Positions 44,073 through 55,679 are shown, counted from the stretch's first letter. The stretch is DNA of 64,000 bases from Moheibacter sp035515075 (GCA_035515075.1 DATJBZ010000029.1:62001-126000); one strand, 5' to 3'. A program made the numbers and translations. Notes: a model not told the origin generated them from the sequence alone.

Positions 44073-45227
44073 ATGAAGAGAATATATTTGGATCATGCGG
44101 CCACCACGCCTATGCATCAAGAAGTGATCGATGAAATGATGGTGTCCATGCGAGAGATTTATGGCAATCCTTCTTCGACGCACGTATTTGGCCGAGAAGC
44201 TAAAGCCAAGATAGAATTGTCACGAAAAAAAATTGCGGAAGCTTTGAACGTCATGCCATCAGAAATCATTTTCACTTCCTGTGGGACGGAAGCCAACAAT
44301 TTGATCATCCGTTCTGCCGTTGAATATTTGGGCGTCAAGCGCATCATCACTTCTGAATTGGAACACAAATGCGTCAAAGAAACGACACGGGAAATGGGCG
44401 AAAGAAAGGAAGTCGAACTGCTCAAAGTCACAACCAATGCACTGGGAGAAATTGATTACCAAGATTTGGAACAAAAATTAAAAGCTTCTCCTCAAAAAAC
44501 CTTGGTGACTTTGATGCATGCCAACAATGAAATCGGCAATTTATTGGACGTCAAAAAAGTCCAAGAAATGTGCGAAGAGGTGGGAGCGCTTTTTCATACC
44601 GATACGGTCCAAACCTTGGCGCACTATCCCATCGATTTGGGAGAAATGAAAATAGATTTCGCTTCATGTAGCGCTCATAAATTTCACGGTCCCAAAGGAA
44701 TAGGTTTTGCTTTTATCAGAAAATCAACCGGATTTCACCCACAAATTACTGGTGGAGGACAAGAAAGAGGTTTGCGCTCAGGCACTGAAAATGTTCACGG
44801 TGTGATTGGCTTGGCCAAATCTTTGGACATCGCATTGCGCGATTTGGACGAACACAAAAAGCACATCGAAACATTGAAGAAATACACGATTGAACAATTG
44901 CAATCTGCCATTCCCAACATACAATTCAATGGAAATTCTGCTGATTTAGACAAAAGCCTTTATACGGTGTTGAACCTTCGTTTGCCGTTCAAAGATCCTT
45001 TGATTGGTTTTGAATTGGAATTGAAAGGCATCGCAGTTTCTCAAGGAAGTGCTTGCAGTTCTGGCGCTTCCAAGGTTTCGGATGTTATTCAATCTTTGAT
45101 GCCATTGGAGGAAATTGAACAAACAACGCCTTTGCGGATTTCATTTAGTTGTTACAATACGAAAGAAGAAATTGATGTTTTGGTTGGAATTTTGAAAAAA
45201 ATCAACGACAAGCACCAAAACAACTGA
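44073..45227 (+). CDS. Cysteine desulfurase (NifS/IscS-like)
   Basis: 384 residues, PLP fold type I class V. YLDHAATTPMHQEV at the start, PLP lysine in CSAHKFHGPKG, and the mobile catalytic cysteine in SQGSACSSGASKVSD. It strips sulfur from cysteine as a persulfide for Fe-S clusters or tRNA thiolation. The loop is of the longer IscS/NifS type. No IscU, HscA or ferredoxin genes are nearby; cvpA follows two bases after the stop. Confidence 0.92.
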   Translation: MKRIYLDHAATTPMHQEVIDEMMVSMREIYGNPSSTHVFGREAKAKIELSRKKIAEALNVMPSEIIFTSCGTEANNLIIRSAVEYLGVKRIITSELEHKCVKETTREMGERKEVELLKVTTNALGEIDYQDLEQKLKASPQKTLVTLMHANNEIGNLLDVKKVQEMCEEVGALFHTDTVQTLAHYPIDLGEMKIDFASCSAHKFHGPKGIGFAFIRKSTGFHPQITGGGQERGLRSGTENVHGVIGLAKSLDIALRDLDEHKKHIETLKKYTIEQLQSAIPNIQFNGNSADLDKSLYTVLNLRLPFKDPLIGFELELKGIAVSQGSACSSGASKVSDVIQSLMPLEEIEQTTPLRISFSCYNTKEEIDVLVGILKKINDKHQNN

Positions 45228-45229
45228 TC

Positions 45230-45700
45230 ATGAATTGGTTGGACGCCACATTGGTTGGTTTTTTAGTTTTGGGTTTCTTGTTGGGATTTAGAAAAGGATT
45301 CATTCGTTCTTTTTCTGGATTCATCGGCATGGGATTGGCCATTTGGGCGGGCATCAATTTTTCAAATTTATTGGACACTTATGTGGCACAATACGATGCG
45401 ATACCAGACAGTTTGGTGTCGATTGTTTCTTTGTTGGTCATGATTTTTTTGGTGTATTTGAGTCTTAAAATCGTTGCCAAAATCCTTCATTCTGTGGTCC
45501 ACACCGTTGGTTTAGGGTTACTCAATCGTTTGGGTGGCGCATTGTTTGGAGGTTTGATCAATTTATTGTTGGTCACTGCTTTCGTTTATTATTTTGAACC
45601 TTATTTGCCTTGGTTGGTCGAGCAAGAAAGCATAGATCAAAGCCAATACATCCCACATACCCAAGCCCTCGCTAATTTTCTTAAAATATCGATGGTTTGA
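45230..45700 (+). CDS. cvpA: CvpA family membrane protein
   Basis: 156 residues with four membrane helices and the family start LDATLVGFLVLGFLLGFRKGFIRS. CvpA was first linked to colicin V export and later to bile-salt and envelope tolerance; exact role unknown. Inner membrane. It starts two bases after the cysteine desulfurase stop, so it is the last gene of that operon. Confidence 0.88.
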   Translation: MNWLDATLVGFLVLGFLLGFRKGFIRSFSGFIGMGLAIWAGINFSNLLDTYVAQYDAIPDSLVSIVSLLVMIFLVYLSLKIVAKILHSVVHTVGLGLLNRLGGALFGGLINLLLVTAFVYYFEPYLPWLVEQESIDQSQYIPHTQALANFLKISMV

Positions 45701-45724
45701 ATTTAACAATTAATACTATATTTG
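45696..45724 (+). promoter_or_regulatory. Promoter of the acyl-CoA dehydrogenase gene
   Basis: TTTG (45696-45699, overlapping the cvpA stop), 17-base spacer, TATATTTG (45717-45724). Both boxes exact; leader about 20 bases. Confidence 0.75.
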
Positions 45725-45750
45725 AATTTTAATAAAAAAATTAATAAAAG

Positions 45751-46893
45751 ATGGATTTTCAATTATCAGAAGAACATTTAATGATACAACAAGCCGCAAG
45801 AGATTTTGCGCAGAATGAATTGCTACCAGGTGTAATCGAGAGAGATGACCAACAAATTTTCCCAGCCGAACAAATCAAAAAAATGGGAGAGTTGGGCTTT
45901 TTGGGTATGATGGTCGATCCGAAATATGGCGGTGGCGGTTTGGACACACTTTCTTATGTTTTGGCGATGGAAGAAATCTCAAAAGTAGATGCTTCTGCCT
46001 CAGTAGTGATGTCAGTAAACAACTCTCTGGTATGTTGGGGATTGGAAAACTTTGGTACGGAAGAGCAAAAACAAAAATATTTGACCAAATTGGCCACGGG
46101 TGAAGTCATCGGTGCTTTTTGTCTGTCTGAACCTGAAGCAGGATCGGACGCCACTTCTCAAAGAACAACAGCAGAAGACAAAGGCGATTACTATTTGTTG
46201 AATGGTACCAAAAACTGGATCACCAACGGAAGTACCGCTTCTGTTTATTTGGTGATTGCGCAAACCGATCCAGAATTAGGACACAAAGGCATCAACTGCT
46301 TGATTGTGGAAAAAGGGATGGAAGGTTTCCAAGTGGGTCCAAAAGAAAACAAATTGGGTATCCGCGGATCTGATACGCATTCATTGATGTTCACTGATGT
46401 GAAAGTTCCGAAAGAAAACCGCATTGGAGAAAATGGTTTTGGATTCAAATTCGCGATGCAAACCTTGTCAGGTGGAAGAATTGGTATTGCTTCTCAAGCT
46501 TTGGGAATTGCCAGTGGCGCCTTAGAATTGGCTTTAAAATATTCAAAAGAAAGAAAAGCTTTTGGCAAAGCGATTTCAGAACACCAAGCGATTGCTTTCA
46601 AATTGGCAGACATGGCGACTGAAATTGAAGCGGCAAGATTTTTATGTTTGAACGCCGCTTGGTTGAAAGACCAAGGAAAAAACTTCGACAAAGAAGGTGC
46701 AATGGCCAAATTGTTTGCTTCAAAAGTAGCCATGGACGCTACGGTTGAAGCAGTTCAAATCCACGGTGGCTACGGTTATGTAAAGGATTACCATGTCGAG
46801 CGTTTGATGCGTGACGCAAAAATCACCCAGATTTATGAAGGAACTTCTGAAATCCAAAAAATTGTGATTTCTCGTTCGATTTTGAGAGATTAA
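45751..46893 (+). CDS. Acyl-CoA dehydrogenase
   Basis: 380 residues, standard length. FAD and substrate motifs: CLSEPEAGSDA, GTKNWITNG, RKAFGKAISEHQ and the C-terminal QIHGGYGYVKDYHVERLMRDA with the catalytic-Glu loop IYEGTSEIQK. Short/medium-chain type; exact chain length cannot be set. It passes electrons from acyl-CoA to ETF in fatty-acid or amino-acid breakdown. Single gene with its own promoter and terminator. Confidence 0.95.
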   Translation: MDFQLSEEHLMIQQAARDFAQNELLPGVIERDDQQIFPAEQIKKMGELGFLGMMVDPKYGGGGLDTLSYVLAMEEISKVDASASVVMSVNNSLVCWGLENFGTEEQKQKYLTKLATGEVIGAFCLSEPEAGSDATSQRTTAEDKGDYYLLNGTKNWITNGSTASVYLVIAQTDPELGHKGINCLIVEKGMEGFQVGPKENKLGIRGSDTHSLMFTDVKVPKENRIGENGFGFKFAMQTLSGGRIGIASQALGIASGALELALKYSKERKAFGKAISEHQAIAFKLADMATEIEAARFLCLNAAWLKDQGKNFDKEGAMAKLFASKVAMDATVEAVQIHGGYGYVKDYHVERLMRDAKITQIYEGTSEIQKIVISRSILRD

Positions 46894-46917
46894 ATCTAGG
46901 ATCAAGATCAAATATAG

Positions 46918-46955
46918 AAAAGCCTTTTTGCTTCATTGGTGAAAAGGCTTTTTTT
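46918..46955 (+). terminator. Terminator of the acyl-CoA dehydrogenase gene
   Basis: AAAAGCCTTTT (46918-46928) and AAAAGGCTTTT (46942-46952) followed by T run. Confidence 0.85.
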
Positions 46956-46994
46956 GTATCTTAGGAAATTCATAGCCACCATTACAATCAATGA

Positions 46995-47612
46995 ATGCTG
47001 CCAAAACAAAGAACTATGTTTGATGAACTGATACAATATTTCGAAGAAAAATCGGTTGAAATCACGCCTGAAATCCGTCAATTGATCGACCAAAGATTGG
47101 AAAGAAGAAGTGTCAAGAAAAATGAAATCCTTTTGAAAGAAGGCGAGCGCTGTCAGCATACCTTCTTTGTCGCCAAAGGATTGTTGCGCGCCTATACCAT
47201 GGATGAAAACGGCAAAATGCACTTGTTGCAATTTGCACCTGAAAATTGGTTAATTTCTGATCGTTCCAGCGTACTATTTGATGAGTTGTCAGACCAAAAC
47301 ATCGACGCCATTGAAGATGCTGAAATCATTCTCATCGACAATGCATTTTTCGAAGAAGTTACCAAAATAAGCCCGAGTTTTCAACGGTTCAATATGTTGG
47401 CTTTGAACAACAGAATCCGTCATTTGAATAAGAGGATCAACCGTCTGATCAGCGCTTCAGCCGAAGTGCGTTATTTGGACTTCATTGCATTGTACCCCAA
47501 TTTACTGTCGCGCGTGCCACAATGGATGATTGCTTCTTATTTGGGCATTACACCAGAATCGTTGAGTCGCGTGCGCAAAGAATTGGTTCACAAGAAATTT
47601 AAGACCGAGTGA
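46995..47612 (+). CDS. Crp/Fnr-family transcriptional regulator
   Basis: 205 residues. Cyclic-nucleotide-binding-type beta barrel (about 20-125, KNEILLKEGERCQHTFFVAKGLLRAY in two parts KNEILLKEGERC and FFVAKGLLRAY) and a C-terminal winged helix ending ASYLGITPESLSRVRKEL. No cysteine cluster for Fe-S, so not an Fnr oxygen sensor. Ligand unknown. Two Met codons (46995, 47016) are possible starts. It stands between acyl-CoA dehydrogenase and pirin genes. Confidence 0.9.
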   Translation: MLPKQRTMFDELIQYFEEKSVEITPEIRQLIDQRLERRSVKKNEILLKEGERCQHTFFVAKGLLRAYTMDENGKMHLLQFAPENWLISDRSSVLFDELSDQNIDAIEDAEIILIDNAFFEEVTKISPSFQRFNMLALNNRIRHLNKRINRLISASAEVRYLDFIALYPNLLSRVPQWMIASYLGITPESLSRVRKELVHKKFKTE

Positions 47613-47674
47613 TCATTACTTCATTTCAAAGAGATTTATTGACCTACATCAACACAACTGCCTGATTCTTTTTC

Positions 47675-47682
47675 TATCTTTG
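47675..47682 (+). promoter_or_regulatory. -7 box of the second pirin gene
   Basis: TATCTTTG, exact TAnnTTTG. It contains the TTG at 47680, which therefore should not be the start codon; the ATG at 47707 gives a ~20-base leader. Confidence 0.5.
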
Positions 47683-47706
47683 AATGAATTCAAAAAAGAT
47701 AAAAAA

Positions 47707-48600
47707 ATGTCAAATGTAGATTTAGTCATCGAAGAACGCGCTGCGGATATTGGAAATTTCTTGGTGGGCCGCTTGTTGCCTTTTAAACAAAAACGCGCCG
47801 TCGGTCCCTTTGTATTCATTGATCACATGGGGCCTGTGGAGTTGTCTGCAGACGAAAATTTAGATGTAGCGCCTCATCCACATATCGGATTGTCCACCTT
47901 AACTTTTTTATTTGAAGGAGCGATCATGCACCGCGACAGCATAGGTTCTAAGATTGAAATCACACCCGGTGCAGTGAATTGGATGACGGCTGGAAAAGGC
48001 GTGGTGCACTCGGAAAGAACTCCCGATCATTTGCGTAAAAAATCTAAAAAAATGCACGGATTGCAAATTTGGGTTGCTCTTCCAAAGGCATTGGAAGACA
48101 TGGAGCCGAGTTTTCACCACATCGAATCCAATGATTTGCCCACTTGGGAAAAAGACGGTATGCAGTTCAAATTAATTGCTGGAGCAGCTTTCGGAAAAGA
48201 ATCAGCAGTTCCTGTTCACAGTCCTTTGTATTTTTTGGAAATTAAGTCCAAAACAGGAGGGAAGGTGAACATTGGTTCGGATCTGTTTGGGGAAAGCGCT
48301 TTGTACATTTTGGAAGGAAGCATCAAAGAAGGTGACAAAAGTTATGGCGCCAAACAAATTTTGATTGCCAAAGATGCAACTTTGTGTGAATTTGAAATGG
48401 AAGCCAATACCACTGTCTATATTTTTGGTGGAGAAGCTTTTCCTGAAGAACGGTACATTCATTGGAATTTTGTTTCCAGTTCCAAAGCAACCATTGAACA
48501 AGCCAAAAAGGATTGGATTGCTCAAACCTTTCCAAAAGTTCCGGGTGAAACAGACTTTGTACCACTTCCAGGTCAGAACCCAAACATCAAATTGAAATAA
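47707..48600 (+). CDS. Pirin family protein
   Basis: 297 residues from MSNVDLVIEERAADIG. Bicupin with metal ligands in HPHIGLSTLTFLFEGAIMHRDS and GKGVVHSERTP; these segments hold the three His and one Glu of pirins. PFVFIDHMGP is the family mark. Longer, classical pirin, distinct from the YhhW-like one at 31801. Possible dioxygenase or redox-sensing role; unproven. The upstream TTG at 47680 falls in the -7 box. Confidence 0.92.
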   Translation: MSNVDLVIEERAADIGNFLVGRLLPFKQKRAVGPFVFIDHMGPVELSADENLDVAPHPHIGLSTLTFLFEGAIMHRDSIGSKIEITPGAVNWMTAGKGVVHSERTPDHLRKKSKKMHGLQIWVALPKALEDMEPSFHHIESNDLPTWEKDGMQFKLIAGAAFGKESAVPVHSPLYFLEIKSKTGGKVNIGSDLFGESALYILEGSIKEGDKSYGAKQILIAKDATLCEFEMEANTTVYIFGGEAFPEERYIHWNFVSSSKATIEQAKKDWIAQTFPKVPGETDFVPLPGQNPNIKLK

Positions 48601-48621
48601 TTCTCTTGTAAATTACTACAA

Positions 48622-48659
48622 AAAAAAACGTTTTAATTTGGTTTAAAACGGCTTTTTTT
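48622..48659. terminator. Terminator between pirin and T9SS genes
   Basis: CGTTTTAA (48629-48636) / TTAAAACG (48643-48650) flanked by A and T runs, between convergent genes. Confidence 0.75.
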
Positions 48660-48678
48660 CATGAAATAGCTTGTAAAA

Positions 48679-49938
48679 TTACTTCTTAACGATTTTAAAA
48701 GATTTTACTTCACCTCCTTCCAAAGTCACTTTGAAGGCATAAACTCCAGAAGACAAACTGCTGACGTCGATTTGTCCATTTGATAATTTCGATTGATCAA
48801 CCAACTGTTGTCCTGCTAAGTTAAAAATAGCCACGTTCTGAATCGTTTTTTGTGTCGAAATGTTCAACACATCGTTCACAGGATTGGGATAATAAGAAAA
48901 CGAATGAGCAAACAAATCCTTTGTGCCCAATAATTGGTTGTCAAAATTCACTGCCCAACCCATGGCAAAAAATGCAGGACCACTGGTCCAACCACCGATG
49001 TAATTTCCATCCGAAGAAATTCGACCACCTTGTCCATCTAAATCAGTTACATCAATATCAAATCCAGCCAATACATCTGCCAACATTTGAATTTCATTGC
49101 CCAATTCGTTGTGATAAATGATCGGAAACCGCATGAATCCTTCTCCTTCAACAAAAATTTCAGAATAACCTACCGCAATGCCATTGTCAGAAATTCCAGT
49201 AAAAGCAGCGTTATCATAATCACCAATGGGCGAAAAACTTTGAAAATCATTGGTTTCTTTGTTAAAAATGAATGCATGCTCACCATAATTTCCTACAATT
49301 TGATGGTTGTCATTGATATAATGCGCTTCGCCATAATCAGTTTGGATCAAAGTAATGTTTCCATCTTCTGTGAAATATGCTGGCATTCTCACCGTCCCAA
49401 TTGGAAGATCATCCAACCATCCCACACCAACTCCTTCATTGTTGATGGCATAGCCCGCACCGTATTCATACAAATCACTGGAAATAACCGTCATCGTTTG
49501 GGTTTCAATGTTGTAAATGAACGGCCAATATTCAAAAGTTTGGTCATCGGCAGTTTGTCCAATGGCATATTTCCCATTTTCTGAAAGACCATAAAAAGTA
49601 TAACTTATGCTGTGGTCAATATTGATCAATGCTGTCCAAACACCTCCAGTTTTCAATGCTGGAAGATAGCTGCCAGCACCATCATCGATGAATCCAATCA
49701 CTTGCCCTGCATTATTGATCGCATTAGTTTCAATGACATTGTCTTCAGTAAACGAAGAGGTGTTGGTTTCAAAATCATAATAACCATTGCCATGAATGCC
49801 CTGACCATGGTTATTGATATCCAATATAGGTGTACCAAATTCGGTCAACTTTTTGAATTGAACTTGGCCAAAAACAACACTTCCCATCAGCCATAAAATA
49901 GGAAGCGTGCTTCGTTTGATAAAATAAATCTTTTTCAT
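48679..49938 (-). CDS. Secreted HAF-repeat-like protein with T9SS sorting domain
   Basis: 419 residues: signal peptide (1-24, VFG-Q), then about seven repeats built on the pattern 'IN-x-x-G-x-x-(I/V)-G', for example INNAGQVIGFID, LSENGKYAIGQT, INNEGVGVGWLD, INDNHQIVGNYG, ISDNGIAVGYSE, and a C-terminal type A sorting domain (from about 340, YYPNPVNDVLNIS ... SFKIVKK). The repeats resemble HAF-type beta-propeller units of extracellular proteins. Function unknown, probably a surface or released protein. Single gene. Confidence 0.85.
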   Translation of the reverse strand: MKKIYFIKRSTLPILWLMGSVVFGQVQFKKLTEFGTPILDINNHGQGIHGNGYYDFETNTSSFTEDNVIETNAINNAGQVIGFIDDGAGSYLPALKTGGVWTALINIDHSISYTFYGLSENGKYAIGQTADDQTFEYWPFIYNIETQTMTVISSDLYEYGAGYAINNEGVGVGWLDDLPIGTVRMPAYFTEDGNITLIQTDYGEAHYINDNHQIVGNYGEHAFIFNKETNDFQSFSPIGDYDNAAFTGISDNGIAVGYSEIFVEGEGFMRFPIIYHNELGNEIQMLADVLAGFDIDVTDLDGQGGRISSDGNYIGGWTSGPAFFAMGWAVNFDNQLLGTKDLFAHSFSYYPNPVNDVLNISTQKTIQNVAIFNLAGQQLVDQSKLSNGQIDVSSLSSGVYAFKVTLEGGEVKSFKIVKK

Positions 49939-50251
49939 TGCGTTGTGTTTTAAATTAGTGAGATAAATTTAGGTTTAATTTCAACAACTATGAAAAAAAA
50001 TGACAATGTATTCACATTTAGACTCTTAGCGAATATTTTCCATAGCGAGAATCATCAGATGTCTTTCCTTCTTGCTGAAATAGAATAAACCATAGAAGTT
50101 TTATCGTCCAAATATTTTATTTTACTTCTTTTGAGCGCAATTTCAATGGTTTAAGTTGAAGCAATTCGTAAGGCGGATAATCCCTACTCATACAAACATC
50201 TGACATCGAAACACTTGTCTGCTGTTTCTATTTTTCATTTAAGGATTGAAA
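49939..50251. other. Intergenic stretch without recognised features
   Basis: AT-rich; upstream of the T9SS gene the minus strand has TAAATTTA, a weak -7 match. No gene, repeat or RNA structure seen in the rest. Confidence 0.5.
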
Positions 50252-51136
50252 TCAAGAGATTTCTTCTTTCGAACGAAATTTCGCCAACAACTTTTGCCCG
50301 AGCCATACCAAAGGAAAACAAAGCAAACCTGCCAAAAAACCGATCAAAGCATCTTTTAAAATCGAGGGAATCCCGTTGAGCAAGCCGTGAAAATAAGTAA
50401 TTTGATGGGTAAAAATTCCACCAGCTACCAAAATCAAAGCGACCGTTCCTACGAAAGCCAAAAGCTTGATCACAACAGGTAAAGCCTTCACCAAAAAATG
50501 TCCAATTGTCGATAAAACTCCGTGATCTTTTGATTTTTTTATCAATTTAAAACCCAAATCATCCATCCGAACAATCAATGCCACAATACCGTAAACACCT
50601 AAAGTTGCGACAATTCCAACGACAGAAAGCGTCAAAATTTGAATGGTCAATGATTGGTCCAAAACCGTGCTCAAGGCAATGATGACAATTTCAATGGACA
50701 AAATAAAATCCGTGAAAACTGCACTTTTTATTTTTGCTTTTTCGGCCAAAAGTGCATCTTCTTCTGTTTCTTGCTGAAGAACAGAATGTTCTATTTTTTT
50801 AGGATGAAACAAATAAGCTATGATTTTTTCAACGCCTTCATACGCCAAATAGAAACCGCCCATGACCAAAATAAGGGTGATCAAAACCGGTAAAAAAGCA
50901 TTCAACAACAAGGCGATAGGAATGATGATCAATTTGTTGATGAAGGAACCTTTGGTAATGGCCATCAAAACTGGAATTTCTCTCGAAGACAAAAAGCCAC
51001 TCGCTTTTTCAGCATTGACCGCCAAATCATCGCCCAAGATGCCTGCTGTTTTCTGTGTAGCAATTTTGCTCGCAACGGAAACGTCGTCCATCAATGCTGC
51101 AATATCGTCCAAAACGGTAAAGATCCCTGAAGCCAT
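50252..51136 (-). CDS. DUF808 family membrane protein (YedI-like)
   Basis: 294 residues from MASGIFTVLDDIAALMDDVSV, the conserved DUF808 start; the frame reaches 11 codons further upstream but without family resemblance. About seven membrane helices. Conserved segments include TAGILGDDLAVNAEKASGF and AGGIFTHQI. Function unknown. Inner membrane. Single gene divergent from sdhCAB. A TACAATT/AATTGTA inverted repeat lies at 51165-51188. Confidence 0.9.
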   Translation of the reverse strand: MASGIFTVLDDIAALMDDVSVASKIATQKTAGILGDDLAVNAEKASGFLSSREIPVLMAITKGSFINKLIIIPIALLLNAFLPVLITLILVMGGFYLAYEGVEKIIAYLFHPKKIEHSVLQQETEEDALLAEKAKIKSAVFTDFILSIEIVIIALSTVLDQSLTIQILTLSVVGIVATLGVYGIVALIVRMDDLGFKLIKKSKDHGVLSTIGHFLVKALPVVIKLLAFVGTVALILVAGGIFTHQITYFHGLLNGIPSILKDALIGFLAGLLCFPLVWLGQKLLAKFRSKEEIS

Positions 51137-51344
51137 ATTTCTGCTATTTTTAGGGAATGCAATGTACAATTAAATCAAAACAATTGTATAAAGTCTGAAT
51201 GCCTTCTTTTGTTAAATCATTGAAATTCTATCAACCATGCGGCTATTGGTTGGATTGACAATTGATTAACCGAAAACAGAGAGCATGTCTTTATTGAGAA
51301 TCGTTCTAAACTAATGGGCATTCTGCCATTCCTTGACATAATTC

Positions 51345-51376
51345 ATTGTTAAAGCTTTTTAACTTTTCTAAATTTG
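51345..51376 (+). promoter_or_regulatory. sdhCAB promoter
   Basis: ATTG (51345-51348), 20-base spacer, TAAATTTG (51369-51376). The -7 box is exact; leader about 22 bases to ATG 51403. The ATG-like start further upstream (51346) lies inside this promoter. Confidence 0.65.
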
Positions 51377-51402
51377 TTTCCTTCAAAACAATATTCAGCT
51401 CT

Positions 51403-52080
51403 ATGGCAAAAGAATCTTTATTTCAATCGTCTATCGGACGAAAGTTTGCAATGGCATTATCAGCGCTATTTTTATTGGTGTTTTTATTGATGCACTTTGT
51501 CGCAAACTTGACTTCAGTTTTCAGTGAATCTGCATTCAACGAGATTTCACAATTCATGGGATACAATCCCTTTGTACAGTATTTAATGCAACCCATTTTG
51601 ACCATTGCGGTGATTTATCACTTTGTGATGGGTTTCATTTTGGAAATCCAAAATAGAAAAGCACGTCCTGTCAAATATGCCTACAATCAAGCTTCTGCCA
51701 ATTCAACTTGGATGTCAAGAAACATGATTTGGAGCGGTTTGGCGATATTGGCTTTTTTAATTTTGCACTTCATTGACTTTTGGTTTCCAGAAATGAATTA
51801 CAAATTCATTGAAGCGGTAGATCCAGCAGATCCTACCCGTTTTTACCATGAACTACAAGTCAACTTCTCGAATCCAATTCGTGTGGTGGCTTATGTTGTG
51901 GCTTTCTTTTTATTGATGATGCACTTGTTGCACGGTTTTCAATCGGCTTTTCAGTCCATTGGTGCCAACCATAAAAAGTACACACCGTTCATTCGTTCAT
52001 TTGGAAAGGCTTTTGCCATCATCATTCCAGTAGGCTTTATGTTTATCGCCGTTTTTCATTACCTAAATAGCATCATGTAA
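51403..52080 (+). CDS. sdhC: Succinate dehydrogenase cytochrome b subunit
   Basis: 225 residues from MAKESLFQSSIGRKFAMALS, the usual start in Bacteroidota. Five membrane helices; His residues in LMHFVANL, YHFVMGF, LHFIDFW and HLLHGFQ are the likely ligands of two b haems. This is the single-anchor (type B) form of complex II, which passes electrons to menaquinone. Followed by sdhA after two bases. Confidence 0.93.
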   Translation: MAKESLFQSSIGRKFAMALSALFLLVFLLMHFVANLTSVFSESAFNEISQFMGYNPFVQYLMQPILTIAVIYHFVMGFILEIQNRKARPVKYAYNQASANSTWMSRNMIWSGLAILAFLILHFIDFWFPEMNYKFIEAVDPADPTRFYHELQVNFSNPIRVVAYVVAFFLLMMHLLHGFQSAFQSIGANHKKYTPFIRSFGKAFAIIIPVGFMFIAVFHYLNSIM

Positions 52081-52082
52081 TT

Positions 52083-54095
<2,013 letters not shown>

Positions 54096-54131
54096 ATAGA
54101 AGCCAACTTCTCATTTCAAAATTTTAAAATT

Positions 54132-54899
54132 ATGGCCACAAAATATATCAATGTTACTTTAAAAATTTGGAGACAAAAAAACTCCAAAGCCAAGGGACAA
54201 ATGGAAACTTATCCACTGGATCAAGTTTCAACCGACAGTTCATTTTTGGAAATGTTGGACCAATTGAACGAAAAATTAATCGAAGAACGCAAAGAGCCCG
54301 TTGCTTTTGACCACGATTGTCGTGAAGGAATCTGCGGCATGTGTTCCTTATACATCAACGGACGTCCGCACGGACCTGACACAGGAATTACTACTTGTCA
54401 ATTGCACATGCGCATGTTCAACGATGGTGACACCATTCACATCGAACCATGGCGCTCGGTTGCTTTCCCAGTTATCAAAGACTTGGTCGTGGACCGCGAA
54501 TCATTTGAGCGCGTCCAACAAGCGGGTGGTTATGTTTCTGTAGGTACTTCTGGAAATACAGTGGATGCGAACAGCATTCCAGTCAACAAACAAGATGCAG
54601 ATGATGCGTTTGACGTAGCGACTTGTATCGGTTGTGGAGCTTGTGTTGCCGCTTGTAAAAACGGATCAGCCATGTTGTTTGTGAGTGCCAAAGTATCTCA
54701 GTTTGCGCTTTTGCCGCAAGGAAAAGTGGAAGCTTCACGAAGAGTCCAAAACATGGTGGCACAAATGGACGATGAAGGATTTGGAAACTGTACCAACACC
54801 GGTGCTTGTGAAGTCGAATGTCCAAAAGGCATTTCATTGGAAAGCATTGCACGCATGAACCGTGAATACTTGGGGGCAAAAATCGTTTCGAAAGAATAA
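54132..54899 (+). CDS. sdhB: Succinate dehydrogenase iron-sulfur subunit
   Basis: 255 residues. [2Fe-2S] site DCREGICGMCSLYINGRPHG with a later Cys in TTCQLHM, [4Fe-4S] site CIGCGACVAAC, and [3Fe-4S] set ending CEVECPKGI. It carries electrons from SdhA to the membrane subunit. It starts 36 bases after sdhA and ends at a terminator. Confidence 0.97.
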   Translation: MATKYINVTLKIWRQKNSKAKGQMETYPLDQVSTDSSFLEMLDQLNEKLIEERKEPVAFDHDCREGICGMCSLYINGRPHGPDTGITTCQLHMRMFNDGDTIHIEPWRSVAFPVIKDLVVDRESFERVQQAGGYVSVGTSGNTVDANSIPVNKQDADDAFDVATCIGCGACVAACKNGSAMLFVSAKVSQFALLPQGKVEASRRVQNMVAQMDDEGFGNCTNTGACEVECPKGISLESIARMNREYLGAKIVSKE

Positions 54900-54928
54900 A
54901 CATATTTAGATCAAATTTTGATCAGTAC

Positions 54929-54965
54929 AACCGTGGACTTTCATCGAAGGTTCACGGTTTTTTTA
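54929..54965 (+). terminator. sdhCAB terminator
   Basis: AACCGTG (54929-54935) and CACGGTT (54953-54959) with T run to 54964. Confidence 0.82.
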
Positions 54966-55034
54966 TGGATATTTTTTTGAACTAAAATGAATTTCATTGA
55001 TGGAAATTTGTGCTTTTTGATGTACATTCGCTGT

Positions 55035-55667
55035 ATGGATATCAAAAAAATCTTCAGCAACAACCAGCAGTGGATCGAAAAGAATCTGAGCATCGATCCC
55101 AATTATTTCGCCAACCTTTCCACAGGTCAAAACCCTGAAGTATTGTTCATCGGTTGTTCAGACAGTCGTGTGACCGCAGAGGAATTGATGGGGCTTCATC
55201 CAGGGGAAGTGTTTGTTCATAGAAACATATCCAACATGGTGATTAGCATTGATTTGAACATGAATTCCGTTGTGGATTATGCGGTCAATTATTTGAAAGT
55301 AAAACACATTGTGATTTGTGGCCATTATTTTTGTGGTGGCGTTAAAGCCGCCATGCAAGCTGAAGACATGGGCATACTGAATCCTTGGTTGCGAAACATT
55401 CGCGATGTTTACCGCATTCATAAAGATGAATTGAATTTGATCCAATGCGACAATGAACGATACAATCGTTTGGTGGAATTAAATGTCCAAGAACAATGCA
55501 TCAACTTGATTAAAATTGCTTCTGTTCAAAAGGCCTACAACAAACGCAACCTTCAAGTCTATGGTTGGGTTTTTGACATTCATTCAGGCAAATTGATTGA
55601 TTTGGAAATCGATTTACCCAAAGAATTGGAAGAAATCATGGAGATTTACAATTTGGGAGAAAATTAA
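55035..55667 (+). CDS. Beta-class carbonic anhydrase
   Basis: 210 residues from MDIKKIFSNNQQWIEK. Zinc ligands Cys41, His97 and Cys100 with the Asp43-Arg45 dyad in CSDSRV and GHYFCGGV. It interconverts CO2 and bicarbonate in the cytoplasm. Upstream in-frame ATGs (54987, 55020) lengthen the protein by 5-16 residues unlike the family. It ends 12 bases from the convergent miaA. Confidence 0.94.
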   Translation: MDIKKIFSNNQQWIEKNLSIDPNYFANLSTGQNPEVLFIGCSDSRVTAEELMGLHPGEVFVHRNISNMVISIDLNMNSVVDYAVNYLKVKHIVICGHYFCGGVKAAMQAEDMGILNPWLRNIRDVYRIHKDELNLIQCDNERYNRLVELNVQEQCINLIKIASVQKAYNKRNLQVYGWVFDIHSGKLIDLEIDLPKELEEIMEIYNLGEN

Positions 55668-55679
55668 TTAGAAGCTTAA

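Noticed and set aside
47680..47706. TTG start for the second pirin
   Set aside because: The TTG is part of the -7 box TATCTTTG; ATG 47707 fits family and leader length.
51346..51402. Upstream start for sdhC
   Set aside because: Lies inside the sdhCAB promoter; SdhC family begins at MAKESLF (51403).
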